From the NCBI RefSeq assembly GCF_015142735.1, contig NZ_JACSPN010000003.1, positions 1-64,000 of the forward strand: 64,000 bases of DNA, written 5' to 3'. The notes below the pieces were generated by a model. The model did not search any database, was not told the origin of the DNA, and worked only from the letters and a program-made list of their open reading frames with translations. This stretch comes from Oerskovia douganii (GTDB lineage: Bacteria; Actinomycetota; Actinomycetes; Actinomycetales; Cellulomonadaceae). The position numbers and the translations under genes are program-made. Of the stretch, positions 34,504 through 43,154 are shown one piece after another (the first letter of the stretch is position 1; each line of letters starts with the position of its first letter).

Positions 34504-35186
34504 TCCTCGCGCGGGCCGCTGAAGAGCGTTCGGACCGGTGGGCCGGCTGGCCCCTGTTCGTCGTCGGGCTCGCGGTCTTCACGGTGCTGGCCGTCGTCCG
34601 CGTCGTGGTCCTCGTCCGAGCCGGGGAGACTGCGGGATCCGTCGTGCTGGTCGTGTCCGGAGCGGCGGGCGTTCTCGTCGGCGCCGTGCTGGTGTGGATG
34701 GTGCTGCGTGTCGGTCTGCTCAGGCGGCGCGTCGCCGCGGCGCGCCCTGGTGCGGTCGTCGTCCCGGGATGCGTCGTCGCGGTGATGGTCGCGGTCGCTC
34801 GCGACCGTGGGGTGCCCCGGAGGCCATGGGCTCTGCAGGGTGGGCAGCCTGTGGCGCTCGCCGTGACCTCGGCGGACCTCGAGGTCTGGGCGGGGAACGC
34901 CTCGAGTCCGCGGTGGACGATCCCGCTCGCCGCGGTCGGCGCGGTGGCGAACCTGTCGGGACGCTACGGGCCGCGGAAGGTCCAGGCAGTCGGGGTATGG
35001 GACCAGGACGGGGCTTTGGTCGCTGCCCTCGTCCCGGCGTACCGCTCGACGAAGGTTCTGGTGGGTGGCTCGTGGGACCAGCGCGAGCGGGCACGCCATG
35101 ACCTGCGGACGGCGATCTGGAAGGGCGGGTCCGGCGCGTTCCCGAGATCCGGGGGCTCGCCGCGGCGCGAGACACGCGCCGCCTAG
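34500..35186 (+). CDS. Uncharacterised membrane protein with C-terminal PH-like domain
   Basis: This 228-residue protein has two N-terminal helices (about 18-40 and 45-68). A soluble domain at about 85-205 follows, whose strand order (QPVALAVTSADLEVWAGN, RWTIPLAAVGAV, YRSTKVLVGG) resembles bacterial PH-like membrane domains. A basic tail rich in Arg and Ser ends the protein. GTG 34500 overlaps the previous stop; the stop TAG 35184-35186 overlaps a TAGACT -10-like element that may serve the next gene. The function is unknown. Confidence 0.55.
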   Translation: MILARAAEERSDRWAGWPLFVVGLAVFTVLAVVRVVVLVRAGETAGSVVLVVSGAAGVLVGAVLVWMVLRVGLLRRRVAAARPGAVVVPGCVVAVMVAVARDRGVPRRPWALQGGQPVALAVTSADLEVWAGNASSPRWTIPLAAVGAVANLSGRYGPRKVQAVGVWDQDGALVAALVPAYRSTKVLVGGSWDQRERARHDLRTAIWKGGSGAFPRSGGSPRRETRAA

Positions 35187-35189
35187 ACT
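35184..35189 (+). promoter_or_regulatory. Putative -10 element for the gene at 35225
   Basis: TAGACT overlaps the stop codon of the preceding gene, 36 bases before GTG 35225. No convincing -35 is seen. Confidence 0.3.
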
Positions 35190-35224
35190 GTTCTGGCCCT
35201 GTGGACCCCCGAGGAGGAGTGACC

Positions 35225-35701
35225 GTGCCGTCGATCCTGCAGTTCCCGAGCGAGCAGTTCCCTGGCTATCCCGGGGTGGGTCTCGTGCAGCCCGAGGGGT
35301 GGCAGCCCCTGCCGGAGGTGGGCCTGCCGCTCGCCCTCGCGAAGGACGCCGCCGACGGCGAGTTTCGCGCGAACGTCATCACGGTGCTCAACAGGGTCCG
35401 GGCCGAGCACTCGCTCGACCAGGCCGTCGGAGAGGTCGTCGCGCGGCTCACCGGGCTCCCGCAGTACCAGGAGCTCGGGCGGGCGGAGATCGAGGTGCAG
35501 GGGCACGGCGGGTTTCGGATCGAGGGGATCTTCGCGGAGCCCACGCTCGGCATGCTCGTCCAGGCCGTGCGGATCGTCCTCGTGGACCGGGGGCCGGTCA
35601 AGGACCTGGTGCAGGTGACGGGCTCGTGCACCGGCGCGCAGATGCAGAGCACCCTGCCGGAGATCCGTACGATCCAGGACAGCCTGAGCATCGCCGTGTG
35701 A
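35225..35701 (+). CDS. LpqN/DUF1795-like small protein without signal peptide
   Basis: This 158-residue protein shows the LpqN-type pattern. It has an early GLVQPEGWQPLPEVGLPLALA strand pair, FRANVITVLNRV near residue 50, a helix (SLDQAVGEVVARL), and a terminal strand-helix unit with IRTIQDSLSI. Mycobacterial LpqN proteins are lipoproteins, but there is no signal peptide or lipobox here, so a cytoplasmic role is more likely. GTG 35225 is preferred over GTG 35219 because the GGAGGAG site at 35212-35218 would abut the earlier codon. It is the last gene of the type VII region and may have its own promoter. Confidence 0.65.
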   Translation: MPSILQFPSEQFPGYPGVGLVQPEGWQPLPEVGLPLALAKDAADGEFRANVITVLNRVRAEHSLDQAVGEVVARLTGLPQYQELGRAEIEVQGHGGFRIEGIFAEPTLGMLVQAVRIVLVDRGPVKDLVQVTGSCTGAQMQSTLPEIRTIQDSLSIAV

Positions 35702-35836
35702 GCGCCCCACGGCACCGCCAGGAGGCGGCCGGGGCTCGGTCCGTGACTGTGCCCTCGCTCGTAACATTCGGCCGGATCCTGAGACGTGATTCCACCTGGC
35801 GAGATCCGCTGTCAGTGTGGAGATGCACCTGAGTCG

Positions 35837-35842
35837 TACAAT
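35837..35842 (+). promoter_or_regulatory. Putative -10 element of fprA
   Basis: TACAAT is a near-consensus -10 in the 248-base gap before fprA, about 108 bases before its start. The -35 is weak. Confidence 0.35.
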
Positions 35843-35949
35843 CGAGTTCTCCCGTTGGCAGCCGTGGAACTCCCGGACAGCCCCGGGCGACCGGTCCGCC
35901 CAGTCCTGCGGCTCGACCTCCCCTCCTCGACCGGAAGGCGTTCTTTCCT

Positions 35950-37389
35950 GTGAGCAGCTCTCGTCCTTTGCGTGTGGCCATCGTCGGTGCTGGTCCGGCT
36001 GGGATCTATGCGGCGGACATCCTGTCGAAGACGGGTGTCGAGGTGAGTATCGACCTGTTCGAGCGTCTTCCCGCGCCGTTCGGGCTCGTCCGGTATGGGG
36101 TGGCGCCGGACCATCCGCGTATCAAGGCGATCATCGTGGCGTTGCACAAGGTGTTGGCTCGGGGTGACGTGCGGTTGTTGGCGAACGTGGAGTACGGGGT
36201 TGATCTGAAGCTGGATGATCTGCGGCAGTTCTATGACGCGGTGATCTTCTCGACGGGGTCCATCCGGGATGCGGCTCTGCCGATCGAGGGGATCGATCTG
36301 CCGGGGTCGTTCGGGGCGGCTGATTTCGTGTCGTGGTACGACGGGCATCCGGACGTGCCACGTACGTGGCCGCTCGAGGCCCGGCAGGTCGCGGTGCTGG
36401 GGGCGGGGAACGTGGCGTTGGACGTGGCGCGGGTGCTGGCCAAGCACGCCGATGACCTGTTGCCCACGGAGATCCCGGACAACGTCTACCAGGGGTTGAA
36501 GGACTCCCCGGTCACGGATGTGCACGTGTTCGCGCGTCGTGGTCCGGCGCAGGCGAAGTTCTCGCCGTTGGAGCTGCGCGAGCTCGGTCACGTGCCCGAC
36601 GTCGACGTGATCGTGTATCCGGAGGACTTCGAGTTCGACGAGGGGTCGATGGCCGCGATCAACTCGTCGAACCAGACGAAGCAGGTCGTCAAGACGTTGA
36701 CGGACTGGACGTTGAAGGATCCGTCGCAGTTCACGGCTTCGCGCCGGTTGCACCTGCACTTCCTGCACGCGCCGGTCGCGGTGCTGGGGCAGGGCAAGGT
36801 CGAGGGGCTGCGCACCGAGCGGACCCGGTTGAACGGGGACGGGACCGTGAGTGGGACCGGCGAGTTCCACGAGTGGCCCGTGCAGGCGGTCTACCGTGCC
36901 GTGGGGTACTTCGGGTCGCCGTTGCCGGAGATCCCGTTCGATGATCTCAAGGGTGTGATCCCCAACCGGGAGGGTCGGGTGATCGACATCGATGGTGAGC
37001 AGATCCCGGGGGTGTATGCCACGGGGTGGATCAAGCGTGGCCCGGTCGGGTTGATCGGGCACACCAAGTCCGACGCGTCCGAGACCGTCCGCCACCTCGT
37101 CGAGGACGTGACCGGCGCGGTCCCGGCGAGCGAGGGTGGCGAGGCGGTCGAGGGAGACGTCGAAGCCGGTCGCGTCGCGCCGCACGGTTCGCCCGAGGCC
37201 GTGCTGGAGTTCTTGGCCGAGCGCGGTGTCGACGTGGTGCAGTGGGCCGACTGGGAGGTCCTGGACGCCCACGAGCGCACCCTGGGCGAGCCGCACGGGC
37301 GTGAGCGCATCAAGGTCGTGCCCCGCGAGGACATGCTCCGCATCGCCCGCCGTCAGACCCAGGCAGCCACGCAGGACGACACGCTCTGA
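35950..37389 (+). CDS. fprA: Ferredoxin/flavodoxin-NADP(+) reductase, FprA type
   Basis: This 479-residue adrenodoxin-reductase-like flavoenzyme transfers electrons between NADPH and ferredoxin. The FAD-binding motif is [11 protein letters not shown] (about residues 13-23), with [19 protein letters not shown] downstream, the NADP-binding [13 protein letters not shown] (about 152-164), and the C-terminal [15 protein letters not shown]. Length is normal. Codon choice is unusual over roughly 35950-37090: many TTG leucines and T-ending codons, whereas the last 90 codons match the neighbourhood. A 15-bp-stem terminator follows. GTG 35950 is taken from family alignment. Confidence 0.94.
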   Translation: MSSSRPLRVAIVGAGPAGIYAADILSKTGVEVSIDLFERLPAPFGLVRYGVAPDHPRIKAIIVALHKVLARGDVRLLANVEYGVDLKLDDLRQFYDAVIFSTGSIRDAALPIEGIDLPGSFGAADFVSWYDGHPDVPRTWPLEARQVAVLGAGNVALDVARVLAKHADDLLPTEIPDNVYQGLKDSPVTDVHVFARRGPAQAKFSPLELRELGHVPDVDVIVYPEDFEFDEGSMAAINSSNQTKQVVKTLTDWTLKDPSQFTASRRLHLHFLHAPVAVLGQGKVEGLRTERTRLNGDGTVSGTGEFHEWPVQAVYRAVGYFGSPLPEIPFDDLKGVIPNREGRVIDIDGEQIPGVYATGWIKRGPVGLIGHTKSDASETVRHLVEDVTGAVPASEGGEAVEGDVEAGRVAPHGSPEAVLEFLAERGVDVVQWADWEVLDAHERTLGEPHGRERIKVVPREDMLRIARRQTQAATQDDTL

Positions 37390-37417
37390 CCCCGCCCGAC
37401 TGACGCACGCACCACAC

Positions 37418-37453
37418 GACGGCGCCCCCACCTACCCGGGTGGGGGCGCCGTC
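37418..37453. terminator. Strong hairpin terminator after fprA
   Basis: A perfect 15-bp stem (GACGGCGCCCCCACC and its complement) closes a 6-base loop TACCCG. It lies 29 bases past the fprA stop and upstream of htpX. There is no T tract, which is usual in very GC-rich actinobacteria. Confidence 0.85.
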
Positions 37454-37582
37454 GTCGTGCTCGGGGCACCATGCCTCCGTCCTGGCGCCGCCGCGCGGAC
37501 GACGGGAACGCTCCGGGTGCACCGAGCGTTCTCCCGGTGGATGCTCGCACCACGGCATCCTGCGCTCGACGGAAGGACTGAG

Positions 37583-38458
37583 GTGGGTCACCAGCATTTC
37601 AACGGACTGAAGACCGCGGGGCTCTTCGGCGTCATGTGGGTCGTGATCCTTGGCCTCTGGGCCGTGTTCGGTCGGTCGGCCAGCACGTTGTGGATCTTCG
37701 TCGCGGTCGGCCTCGTGACCACGGCCTACGGCTACTGGAACTCGGACAAGATCGCGATCCGGGCCATGCACGCGCGGCCTGTGAGCGAGCTCGAGCAGCC
37801 CGCGATGTACCGGATCGTGCGCGAGCTCTCGACCGCCGCACGTCAGCCCATGCCCAAGCTGTACGTGTCGCCCACGCAGGCGCCCAACGCGTTCGCGACG
37901 GGGCGCAACCCCAAGAACGCTGCGGTGTGCTGCACCGAGGGGATCCTCACGCTGCTCGACGAGCGCGAGCTGCGGGGGGTCCTGGGCCACGAGCTCATGC
38001 ACGTGTACAACCGCGACATCCTCACCTCGTCGGTCGCGAGCGCCATGGCCGGCGTCATCACGTCGCTCGCGCAGTTCCTGCTGATCTTCGGCGGCAACCG
38101 CGACCGGGGCGGCAACCCGCTCGCGGCGATCGCGATGGCGCTGCTCGCGCCCGTCGCCGCGATGGTGATCCAGCTCGCGATCTCCCGGACGCGCGAGTAC
38201 GACGCCGACGAGGACGGCGCGAAGCTCACGGGCGACCCGCTCGCGCTCGCCTCGGCGCTGCGCAAGCTCGAGCAGGGGACCGCGCGGGCCCCGCTGCCGC
38301 AGAACAGGGACCTGGTCGACGTCTCGCACCTCATGATCGCCAACCCGTTCCGCGGGGCGGGCGTCGCGAAGATGTTCGCGACGCACCCGCCCATGGCCGA
38401 CCGCATCCAGCGCCTCGAGCGCATGGCGGGCCAGCAGGGCGGCATCACGCGGTACTGA
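37583..38458 (+). CDS. htpX: HtpX-family M48 zinc metalloprotease
   Basis: This 291-residue integral membrane protease is involved in membrane-protein quality control. Zinc motif H136-E-L-M-H140 is in [12 protein letters not shown], and the third ligand region is [19 protein letters not shown]. Four hydrophobic segments lie near residues 12-30, 35-52, 150-170 and 185-205. The C-terminal [15 protein letters not shown] is typical. GTG 37583 follows GGAAGGACTGAG; the open frame upstream to 37136 is shadow over the fprA end and terminator. It converges on the lipoprotein gene with only 54 bases between stops. Confidence 0.94.
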   Translation: MGHQHFNGLKTAGLFGVMWVVILGLWAVFGRSASTLWIFVAVGLVTTAYGYWNSDKIAIRAMHARPVSELEQPAMYRIVRELSTAARQPMPKLYVSPTQAPNAFATGRNPKNAAVCCTEGILTLLDERELRGVLGHELMHVYNRDILTSSVASAMAGVITSLAQFLLIFGGNRDRGGNPLAAIAMALLAPVAAMVIQLAISRTREYDADEDGAKLTGDPLALASALRKLEQGTARAPLPQNRDLVDVSHLMIANPFRGAGVAKMFATHPPMADRIQRLERMAGQQGGITRY

Positions 38459-38512
38459 CGACCGGGAGCCCCGCGGTCGATGCCGAGGTTCCCCCGCCTC
38501 GACCCCTCGCGC

Positions 38513-39562
38513 CTACGTCGCCGGGGCGCTCGGCGAGATCCCGCGGTCGGCCAGCCAGCCGCGCACCGTGGCCCACGAGGCCGAGCGGGGGTTCTGGGGC
38601 GACAGGTGGTCGTCGCCGGGGACGACGGCGAGGGTCGCGTCGTCACCGGCTGCCTGCGCCGCCGCGGCGTAGTCCGTGGCCACCGACGGGAGGACCACGG
38701 CGTCCAGGTCGCCGGTCAGCACGAGCGTCGGGACCCCGAGCGGGAGCCGGGCCGTGGGGGAGGCGAGGTCGTACCGGTCGTCGGAGACCTCGCTCGTCGT
38801 CCCTCCCATGAGGGCCTCGACCGCCCCTCGGTTCCCGCTCGCCGCCCCGGCCGCCACCAGGTCGTTGACCCCGGCCTGGGTGACCACGAGGTCCGGTCGG
38901 ACGACCGGGCTCGCGCCCGGGGCGCCGTCGGGCAGGGTGTGCCGGGCGGCGAGCCACAGGGCCAGGGTCCCGCCGGCGGAGTGCCCGACGACGGCCACGC
39001 GCCCGGGCGTCAGGCCCACGCTCCCGAGCGCCTCGGGGAGCAGGTCGAGGCCGGCGGCGACGTCCTCGAACGTCCCGGGCCAGCCCCCGTCGTCGGCGGG
39101 GTCGGGCGCTCCCACGCCGCGGTAGTCGAGGTTCCACACCACGACGCCGTCGTCGGTCAGGTCCCGGGCGACGGCCGTCTCGGAGAAGCGGTCGTACGAG
39201 GCGTCCCAGCCGCCGCCGTGGACCAGGACGACGACGTCGACGACCTGACCACCACCGTCCGGCGGCGGCGCGGGCGCGACATCGGACGGCGTACGCCGTT
39301 CCTCGAACGCTCCGGCGAGAGCGGCAGGCAGGATCAGGTCGGCCGCCTGGGCGGGACGTGGTCCGTAGGCGAAGGTGGTGAGCGTCGCGTCGTCGGGCTC
39401 GACCGGTCGGGGTGACGCGCCGGGCCGGGTCGACGTGCCTGAGTCGGGGGGCGTGGGGGCTGTGCACCCCGCGGAGGCCACGGTGAGGGACATCGCCAGC
39501 GCGACCCCCACGAGGCGGCGACGGGAGCGGGGGACCTGCCCGGCCGTCCGGTGCGAGCGCAT
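38513..39562 (-). CDS. Alpha/beta-hydrolase lipoprotein
   Basis: This 349-residue secreted protein has an N-terminal Arg-rich signal peptide ending at AGC (SLTVASAGC, a relaxed lipobox with cysteine near residue 33). The hydrolase core has VVVLVHGGGWDASY as the oxyanion-hole HGG motif, VVGHSAGGTLALWLA as the nucleophile elbow, and a C-terminal DDHLSP carrying the catalytic histidine, with an aspartate in VLTGDLDAVV. It fits the esterase/arylformamidase-type (BD-FAE) group. The substrate is unknown. The start shares one base with the stop of the HAD gene (TGATG), so the two are cotranscribed. Confidence 0.88.
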   Translation of the reverse strand: MRSHRTAGQVPRSRRRLVGVALAMSLTVASAGCTAPTPPDSGTSTRPGASPRPVEPDDATLTTFAYGPRPAQAADLILPAALAGAFEERRTPSDVAPAPPPDGGGQVVDVVVLVHGGGWDASYDRFSETAVARDLTDDGVVVWNLDYRGVGAPDPADDGGWPGTFEDVAAGLDLLPEALGSVGLTPGRVAVVGHSAGGTLALWLAARHTLPDGAPGASPVVRPDLVVTQAGVNDLVAAGAASGNRGAVEALMGGTTSEVSDDRYDLASPTARLPLGVPTLVLTGDLDAVVLPSVATDYAAAAQAAGDDATLAVVPGDDHLSPQNPRSASWATVRGWLADRGISPSAPAT

Positions 39563-40398
39563 CACCGTTCGCGACCGTCCATCGGCGGGGCCGGACGCGG
39601 TGCCGCCCCGTCGAGCAGCCGCTCCAGGGCGACCGCGACCCCGTCGTCGTCGTTCGACGCCGTCACGTGGGTCGCGGCCGCGAGGACCTCGGGGTGCGCG
39701 TTGGCTACGGCGTACGAGGTTCCTGCCCAGGCGAGCATCGGCAGATCGTTCGGCATGTCGCCGAACGCCCACACCTCGTCGGCGTCGATGCCGTGCGAGG
39801 CGCACCAGGCAGCCAGCGCGCCCGCCTTGGTGACGTCCGGGGGCAGCAGCTCCGCGAGCCCCTCGGCCCCCGAGAACGCGAGCAGGGCCCGGTCGTCCAC
39901 GGTGTCGAGCACCTGCTCGAAGAACGCGTCCTGGCCCAGGTCGTCGGTGCGCGCGAGCAGCTTGGCGACCGGGGCGTCGAGAGCGCGCTCGACCGGCCCG
40001 CGCCACGAGTCCGGCATGTCCTCGTCGTGACGGAACTCCGGGTCGAACACCGGGCCCTCGACCTGCTCGACGGCGAGCGCGACCCCCTGGACCGCCGCAC
40101 GCAGGTCACGGACCACGTCGCGCAGGGCGAGGGGCGCGAACCCCCTCGACTCGACGACCTGGCGCGTGCCGACGTCGTACACGCACGCCCCGCCCAGGCA
40201 GATGATGACGCCGTGCCCACCGACCAGGCGCCCGACCTCCCCGAGCCAGCGCGGCGGGCGGGCCGTGACGAACACGACGTGCGTCCCGCCCTCGTCCAGG
40301 GCCCTGAGGACGTCACGCGTCCGGTCCGAGACCGTGCCGTCGGAGCGCAGGAGCGTCCCGTCCAGGTCGGTCGCGACCACACGGGGGGAGGCGGTCAT
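39562..40398 (-). CDS. HAD-superfamily phosphatase, Cof-type
   Basis: This 278-residue cytosolic phosphatase acts on a sugar phosphate or nucleotide cofactor; the substrate cannot be assigned. HAD motifs are complete: motif I ATDLDGTLLRSDG (nucleophile Asp near residue 11), motif II VFVTARPP, a lysine in DVTKAGALAAW, and motif IV FGDMPNDLPML. The C2-type cap between motifs II and III is of normal size. ATG 40398 follows AAGGAG; an in-frame start at 40428 is less likely. It overlaps the lipoprotein gene by one base. Confidence 0.92.
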   Translation of the reverse strand: MTASPRVVATDLDGTLLRSDGTVSDRTRDVLRALDEGGTHVVFVTARPPRWLGEVGRLVGGHGVIICLGGACVYDVGTRQVVESRGFAPLALRDVVRDLRAAVQGVALAVEQVEGPVFDPEFRHDEDMPDSWRGPVERALDAPVAKLLARTDDLGQDAFFEQVLDTVDDRALLAFSGAEGLAELLPPDVTKAGALAAWCASHGIDADEVWAFGDMPNDLPMLAWAGTSYAVANAHPEVLAAATHVTASNDDDGVAVALERLLDGAAPRPAPPMDGRER

Positions 40399-40602
40399 GC
40401 AGAGGCTCCTTGCCCGCGCCCGGCCCACGCAAGAGCGTCGGGCGACGGGAGCCGGTGAGTGTCCACGCCGTGAGTGTAGGTCGGGCGGGCGGGCGACACG
40501 CCCACCCGCGGGCGGGGCCGACGCCAGACCTGCCCGAGAACGCCGACGGGCGCGCCGCCGTCGGGCAGGAGCCCGGCCGGCGACGCGCCCGTCAGGAGCT
40601 GG

Positions 40603-41097
40603 TCAGCGGTAGTTCGTGAACTGCACCGCGAAGTCCAGGTCCGCTCCCTTGAGCAGCGCCTGGACCGCCTGGAGGTCGTCGCGCGACTTGCTCGTCGCGC
40701 GGACCTCGTCGCCCGTGATCTGGGTCTTGACGCCCTTGGGGCCTTCCTCACGGATGATCTTGGTGACCTTCTTGGCGTTCTCGCCCGCGAGGCCCTCCTT
40801 GAGCACGCCCTCGAGGCGGTACTCCTTGCCCGACAGCTTGGGCTCGTTGTCCCCCGTGTCGAACGCCTTGAGCGAGATGCCGCGCTTGATGAGCTTGGTC
40901 TGGAACACGTCGAGGATCGCGAGCACGCGCTCCTCGGAGTTCGCGACCATCACGATCTTCTCGCCGCTCCAGGCGATCGACGCGCCGATGTTCTTGAAGT
41001 CGTAGCGGGTCGCGATCTCCTTGACGGCCTGGTTGAGGGCGTTGTCGACCTCCTGGCGGTCGACCTTGCTGACGATGTCCATCGATGAATCGGCCAC
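40603..41097 (-). CDS. yajQ: YajQ-family (DUF520) nucleotide-binding protein
   Basis: This 164-residue cytosolic protein has the conserved YajQ start ([20 protein letters not shown]), the [11 protein letters not shown] motif, and the C-terminal [28 protein letters not shown] pattern (given in part). YajQ proteins bind cyclic di-GMP in some bacteria; that property is not testable here. GTG 41097 has an AGGAGA ribosome-binding site, and upstream residues do not align. A 204-base gap separates its stop from the HAD gene start. Confidence 0.93.
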   Translation of the reverse strand: MADSSMDIVSKVDRQEVDNALNQAVKEIATRYDFKNIGASIAWSGEKIVMVANSEERVLAILDVFQTKLIKRGISLKAFDTGDNEPKLSGKEYRLEGVLKEGLAGENAKKVTKIIREEGPKGVKTQITGDEVRATSKSRDDLQAVQALLKGADLDFAVQFTNYR

Positions 41098-41239
41098 GGT
41101 GCTCTCCTGACGCGGTAGGTGGGGGTGGTCTGGGGTCCACGGTAGTGCGCGGGCGCCCGGGGCGTCGCCTCGGGTCGTGGTCGGGTGCGCCGCGCGGACG
41201 GGCGCTGCCGCACGCGGCCCGCCCGCCACGGGTCCGCCG

Positions 41240-42229
41240 TCAGCGGGCCGCGAGCCGGGACACGCGCATCGACCGCAGGGCGTCGACGCTGAGCACGATC
41301 AGCGCGAGCCACACGAGCGAGAAGCCGGCCCACCGGGCGGGCGGCATGGTCTCGTGGAACACGAGCAGGCCGACGAGGAACTGCAGCACGGGCGCGAGGT
41401 ACTGGAGCATGCCCACGAGGCTCAGCGGCAGGCGGCGGGCCGCGGAGCCGAACAGCAGCAGGGGCAGGGCCGTGACGACGCCGCTCGACGCGAGCAGGAG
41501 CGCGTGCCCGGGGCCCTCGGTGGCGAACGTGCCGACGCCCGTGACCCCCAGGTAGACCAGGTAGCCGAGCGCCACGGGGAACAGCAGGGTGGTCTCGACC
41601 GCGAGGCCGGGCAGGGCCTCGACGTCGCGGCCGACCCGGTTCTTGACGAGCCCGTACAGCCCGAACGAGGTCGCGAGGGTCAGCGCGATCCACGGCAGCC
41701 GGCCGACGCCGAACGTGAGGACGACCACGGCCGCGGTCCCGATCCCGAGCGCGACCCACTGCGCGGGGCGCAGGCGCTCCTTGAGGACGACCACCGCGAG
41801 CAGCACCGTGACGAGCGGGTTGATGAAGTAGCCCAGTGCGGCGTCGAGCACGTGCCCGGAGAGCACGCCGTACACGTAGACCGTCCAGTTCGTGGCGACG
41901 AGCACCGAGGCGATGGCGAGCAGACCGACCGTCCGGCGCGAGCGGAACGCCGCGCGGTAGGCGGGGAGCTGGCGCATCACGACGAGCAGGAGCAGGCAGA
42001 AGAGCAGGCTCCAGACCACGCGGTGCCCGATGATCTCGAGCGGACCGGCGGGCTTGAGCAGGGGGAAGAAGAGGGGCATGGCGCCCCACAGGACGTAGGC
42101 GCTCGCGCCGAGGGTCAGGCCCAGGCGGTCGACCGGGGCGGGGCCGCCGGGGGTGTCCGGGGCGGTGGGGCTCGGGGCGCCGGTGGCCGCGGAGAGGTCG
42201 TCCGTGGAGGGTCGAGGGGAGTGGCTCAC
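41240..42229 (-). CDS. rarD: EamA/RarD-family drug/metabolite transporter
   Basis: This 329-residue inner-membrane protein has about ten transmembrane helices after a hydrophilic N-terminus of about 30 residues. The RarD pattern begins [20 protein letters not shown] and continues with [23 protein letters not shown] and ALGYFINPL. RarD transporters were named from chloramphenicol resistance, but physiological substrates are unclear. The start is GTG 42229. It is a separate transcription unit, 142 bases upstream (in its own direction) of yajQ. Confidence 0.92.
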   Translation of the reverse strand: MSHSPRPSTDDLSAATGAPSPTAPDTPGGPAPVDRLGLTLGASAYVLWGAMPLFFPLLKPAGPLEIIGHRVVWSLLFCLLLLVVMRQLPAYRAAFRSRRTVGLLAIASVLVATNWTVYVYGVLSGHVLDAALGYFINPLVTVLLAVVVLKERLRPAQWVALGIGTAAVVVLTFGVGRLPWIALTLATSFGLYGLVKNRVGRDVEALPGLAVETTLLFPVALGYLVYLGVTGVGTFATEGPGHALLLASSGVVTALPLLLFGSAARRLPLSLVGMLQYLAPVLQFLVGLLVFHETMPPARWAGFSLVWLALIVLSVDALRSMRVSRLAAR

Positions 42230-42391
42230 GGTTCACTGTAGGCGTCCGAGGGCGATCAGGGAGGGGTCGATTTTCCACCGGAGCCCGATCGGTTGTACTG
42301 TTGCCACGCTCCCGCAGTTCGGAAGCGTCCTGCGGTTGCGCCTCGGCGCAGCCTGGGTGCGGACGTCCGACGAGAGTGAACAACAGAACAT

Positions 42392-42473
42392 GGCAGGTTG
42401 CCCGAGCGGCCAAAGGGATCTGACTGTAAATCAGACGGCATAGCCTTCGTGGGTTCGAATCCCTCACCTGCCA
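42392..42473 (+). tRNA. tRNA-Tyr (GTA)
   Basis: An 82-base class II tRNA with acceptor GGCAGGT pairing to ACCTGCC and discriminator A. The anticodon loop CTGTAAA gives anticodon GTA. It has a long variable arm (GGCATAGCCTTCG region) and T-loop TTCGAAT. CCA is not encoded. Confidence 0.95.
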
Positions 42474-42482
42474 CGCACCTCG

Positions 42483-42514
42483 ACGAGGCGCCACCCCCCG
42501 GGGTGGCGCCTCGT
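42483..42514. terminator. Hairpin terminator after tRNA-Tyr
   Basis: A 15-base arm ACGAGGCGCCACCCC pairs perfectly with GGGGTGGCGCCTCGT. It lies 10 bases after the tRNA end and is followed by TCGCG. Confidence 0.85.
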
Positions 42515-42814
42515 TCGCGTGGTGCGACCGGGTCGAGCCGGTGCCCGGTGCACGCGCCCTCGTGTTGCTGCTCGCCCCGACCCGACGCCGGAGCTCGCCG
42601 CGGTCCGCTCGAGGGCGCCACGGGCTCGTCCGGGGCTCGCGAGCCGACAGGGGACGAGCCGGCAGGGCGACCCGGGTGTGACATGCACCCGCTTCACGAC
42701 ATGTCGGGCGCTCCCGGCGTCCTGCGCGGGGGTCGACACGCTCGCGGGGCCCAGCGCGGCGAGGGGGCAGGATCGGCCTGATCACTGGGGTTTCGGGTGG
42801 TCGCAGGAGTCGAT
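42515..42814. other. Intergenic stretch between tRNA-Tyr terminator and tRNA-Thr promoter
   Basis: About 300 bases without a supportable gene. Short open frames on both strands have no ribosome-binding site or family character. I see no conserved RNA structure. Confidence 0.5.
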
Positions 42815-42843
42815 TTCGCACGAGGCCGGAACCCGTGTAATCT
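42815..42843 (+). promoter_or_regulatory. Promoter of tRNA-Thr
   Basis: A -35 TTCGCA (42815-42820) and -10 TAATCT (42838-42843) with 17-base spacing end 10 bases before tRNA-Thr. Confidence 0.6.
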
Positions 42844-42853
42844 TTTCACCGCT

Positions 42854-42926
42854 GCCCCGATAGCTCAGTCGGCAGAGCGTCTCCATGGTAAGGAGAAGGT
42901 CAAGGGTTCGATTCCCTTTCGGGGCT
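42854..42926 (+). tRNA. tRNA-Thr (GGT)
   Basis: A 73-base tRNA with acceptor GCCCCGA pairing to TCGGGGC and discriminator T. Anticodon stem CTCC/GGAG encloses the loop ATGGTAA, giving anticodon GGT. T-loop is TTCGATT. CCA is not encoded. Confidence 0.95.
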
Positions 42927-42953
42927 CTGTGAAGTGACGTGGGGTCGTCTCGC

Positions 42954-42959
42954 TACAAT
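42954..42959 (+). promoter_or_regulatory. -10 element of tRNA-Met
   Basis: TACAAT lies 30 bases before tRNA-Met in the 63-base gap after tRNA-Thr. The -35 is not clear. Confidence 0.45.
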
Positions 42960-42989
42960 GTTGGCGACACGACCCCGCGTTCATCACGC

Positions 42990-43066
42990 GGCGGGGTAGC
43001 TCAGCTGGTCAGAGCGCACGGCTCATAATCGTGAGGTCGCGGGTTCGAGCCCCGCCCCCGCTACCA
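42990..43066 (+). tRNA. tRNA-Met (CAT), elongator type
   Basis: The acceptor starts GGCGGGG, with T8-A9 and D-stem GCTC/GAGC. Anticodon stem CACGG/TCGTG carries the loop CTCATAA, giving anticodon CAT. The stem lacks the three consecutive G-C pairs of an initiator, so elongator Met is preferred; an Ile2 tRNA with lysidine is the alternative. The terminal CCA (43064-43066) is genomically encoded, unlike the other tRNAs here. Confidence 0.9.
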
Positions 43067-43154
43067 CTTCCTGACAACACACCGTACGGCGGCCGGCGCC
43101 GTGCGGCCTAGCAAGCACGTAGCGCCCTCCGGAGGCGCGAGAGGTGGCACTACC

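Noticed and set aside
34500-35186. Assignment of the small membrane proteins as EccB or EccE
   Set aside because: Sizes and helix patterns do not match: EccB has a single N-terminal helix and a large external domain, and EccE is larger. No shared motif was seen.
38513-40006. Longer start for the hydrolase lipoprotein inside the HAD gene
   Set aside because: The extra 148 residues are HAD-gene shadow. The signal peptide begins at 39562.
42519-42863. Open frame of 114 codons between tRNA-Tyr and tRNA-Thr
   Set aside because: No ribosome-binding site, composition like noncoding high-GC DNA, and it runs over the tRNA-Thr promoter.
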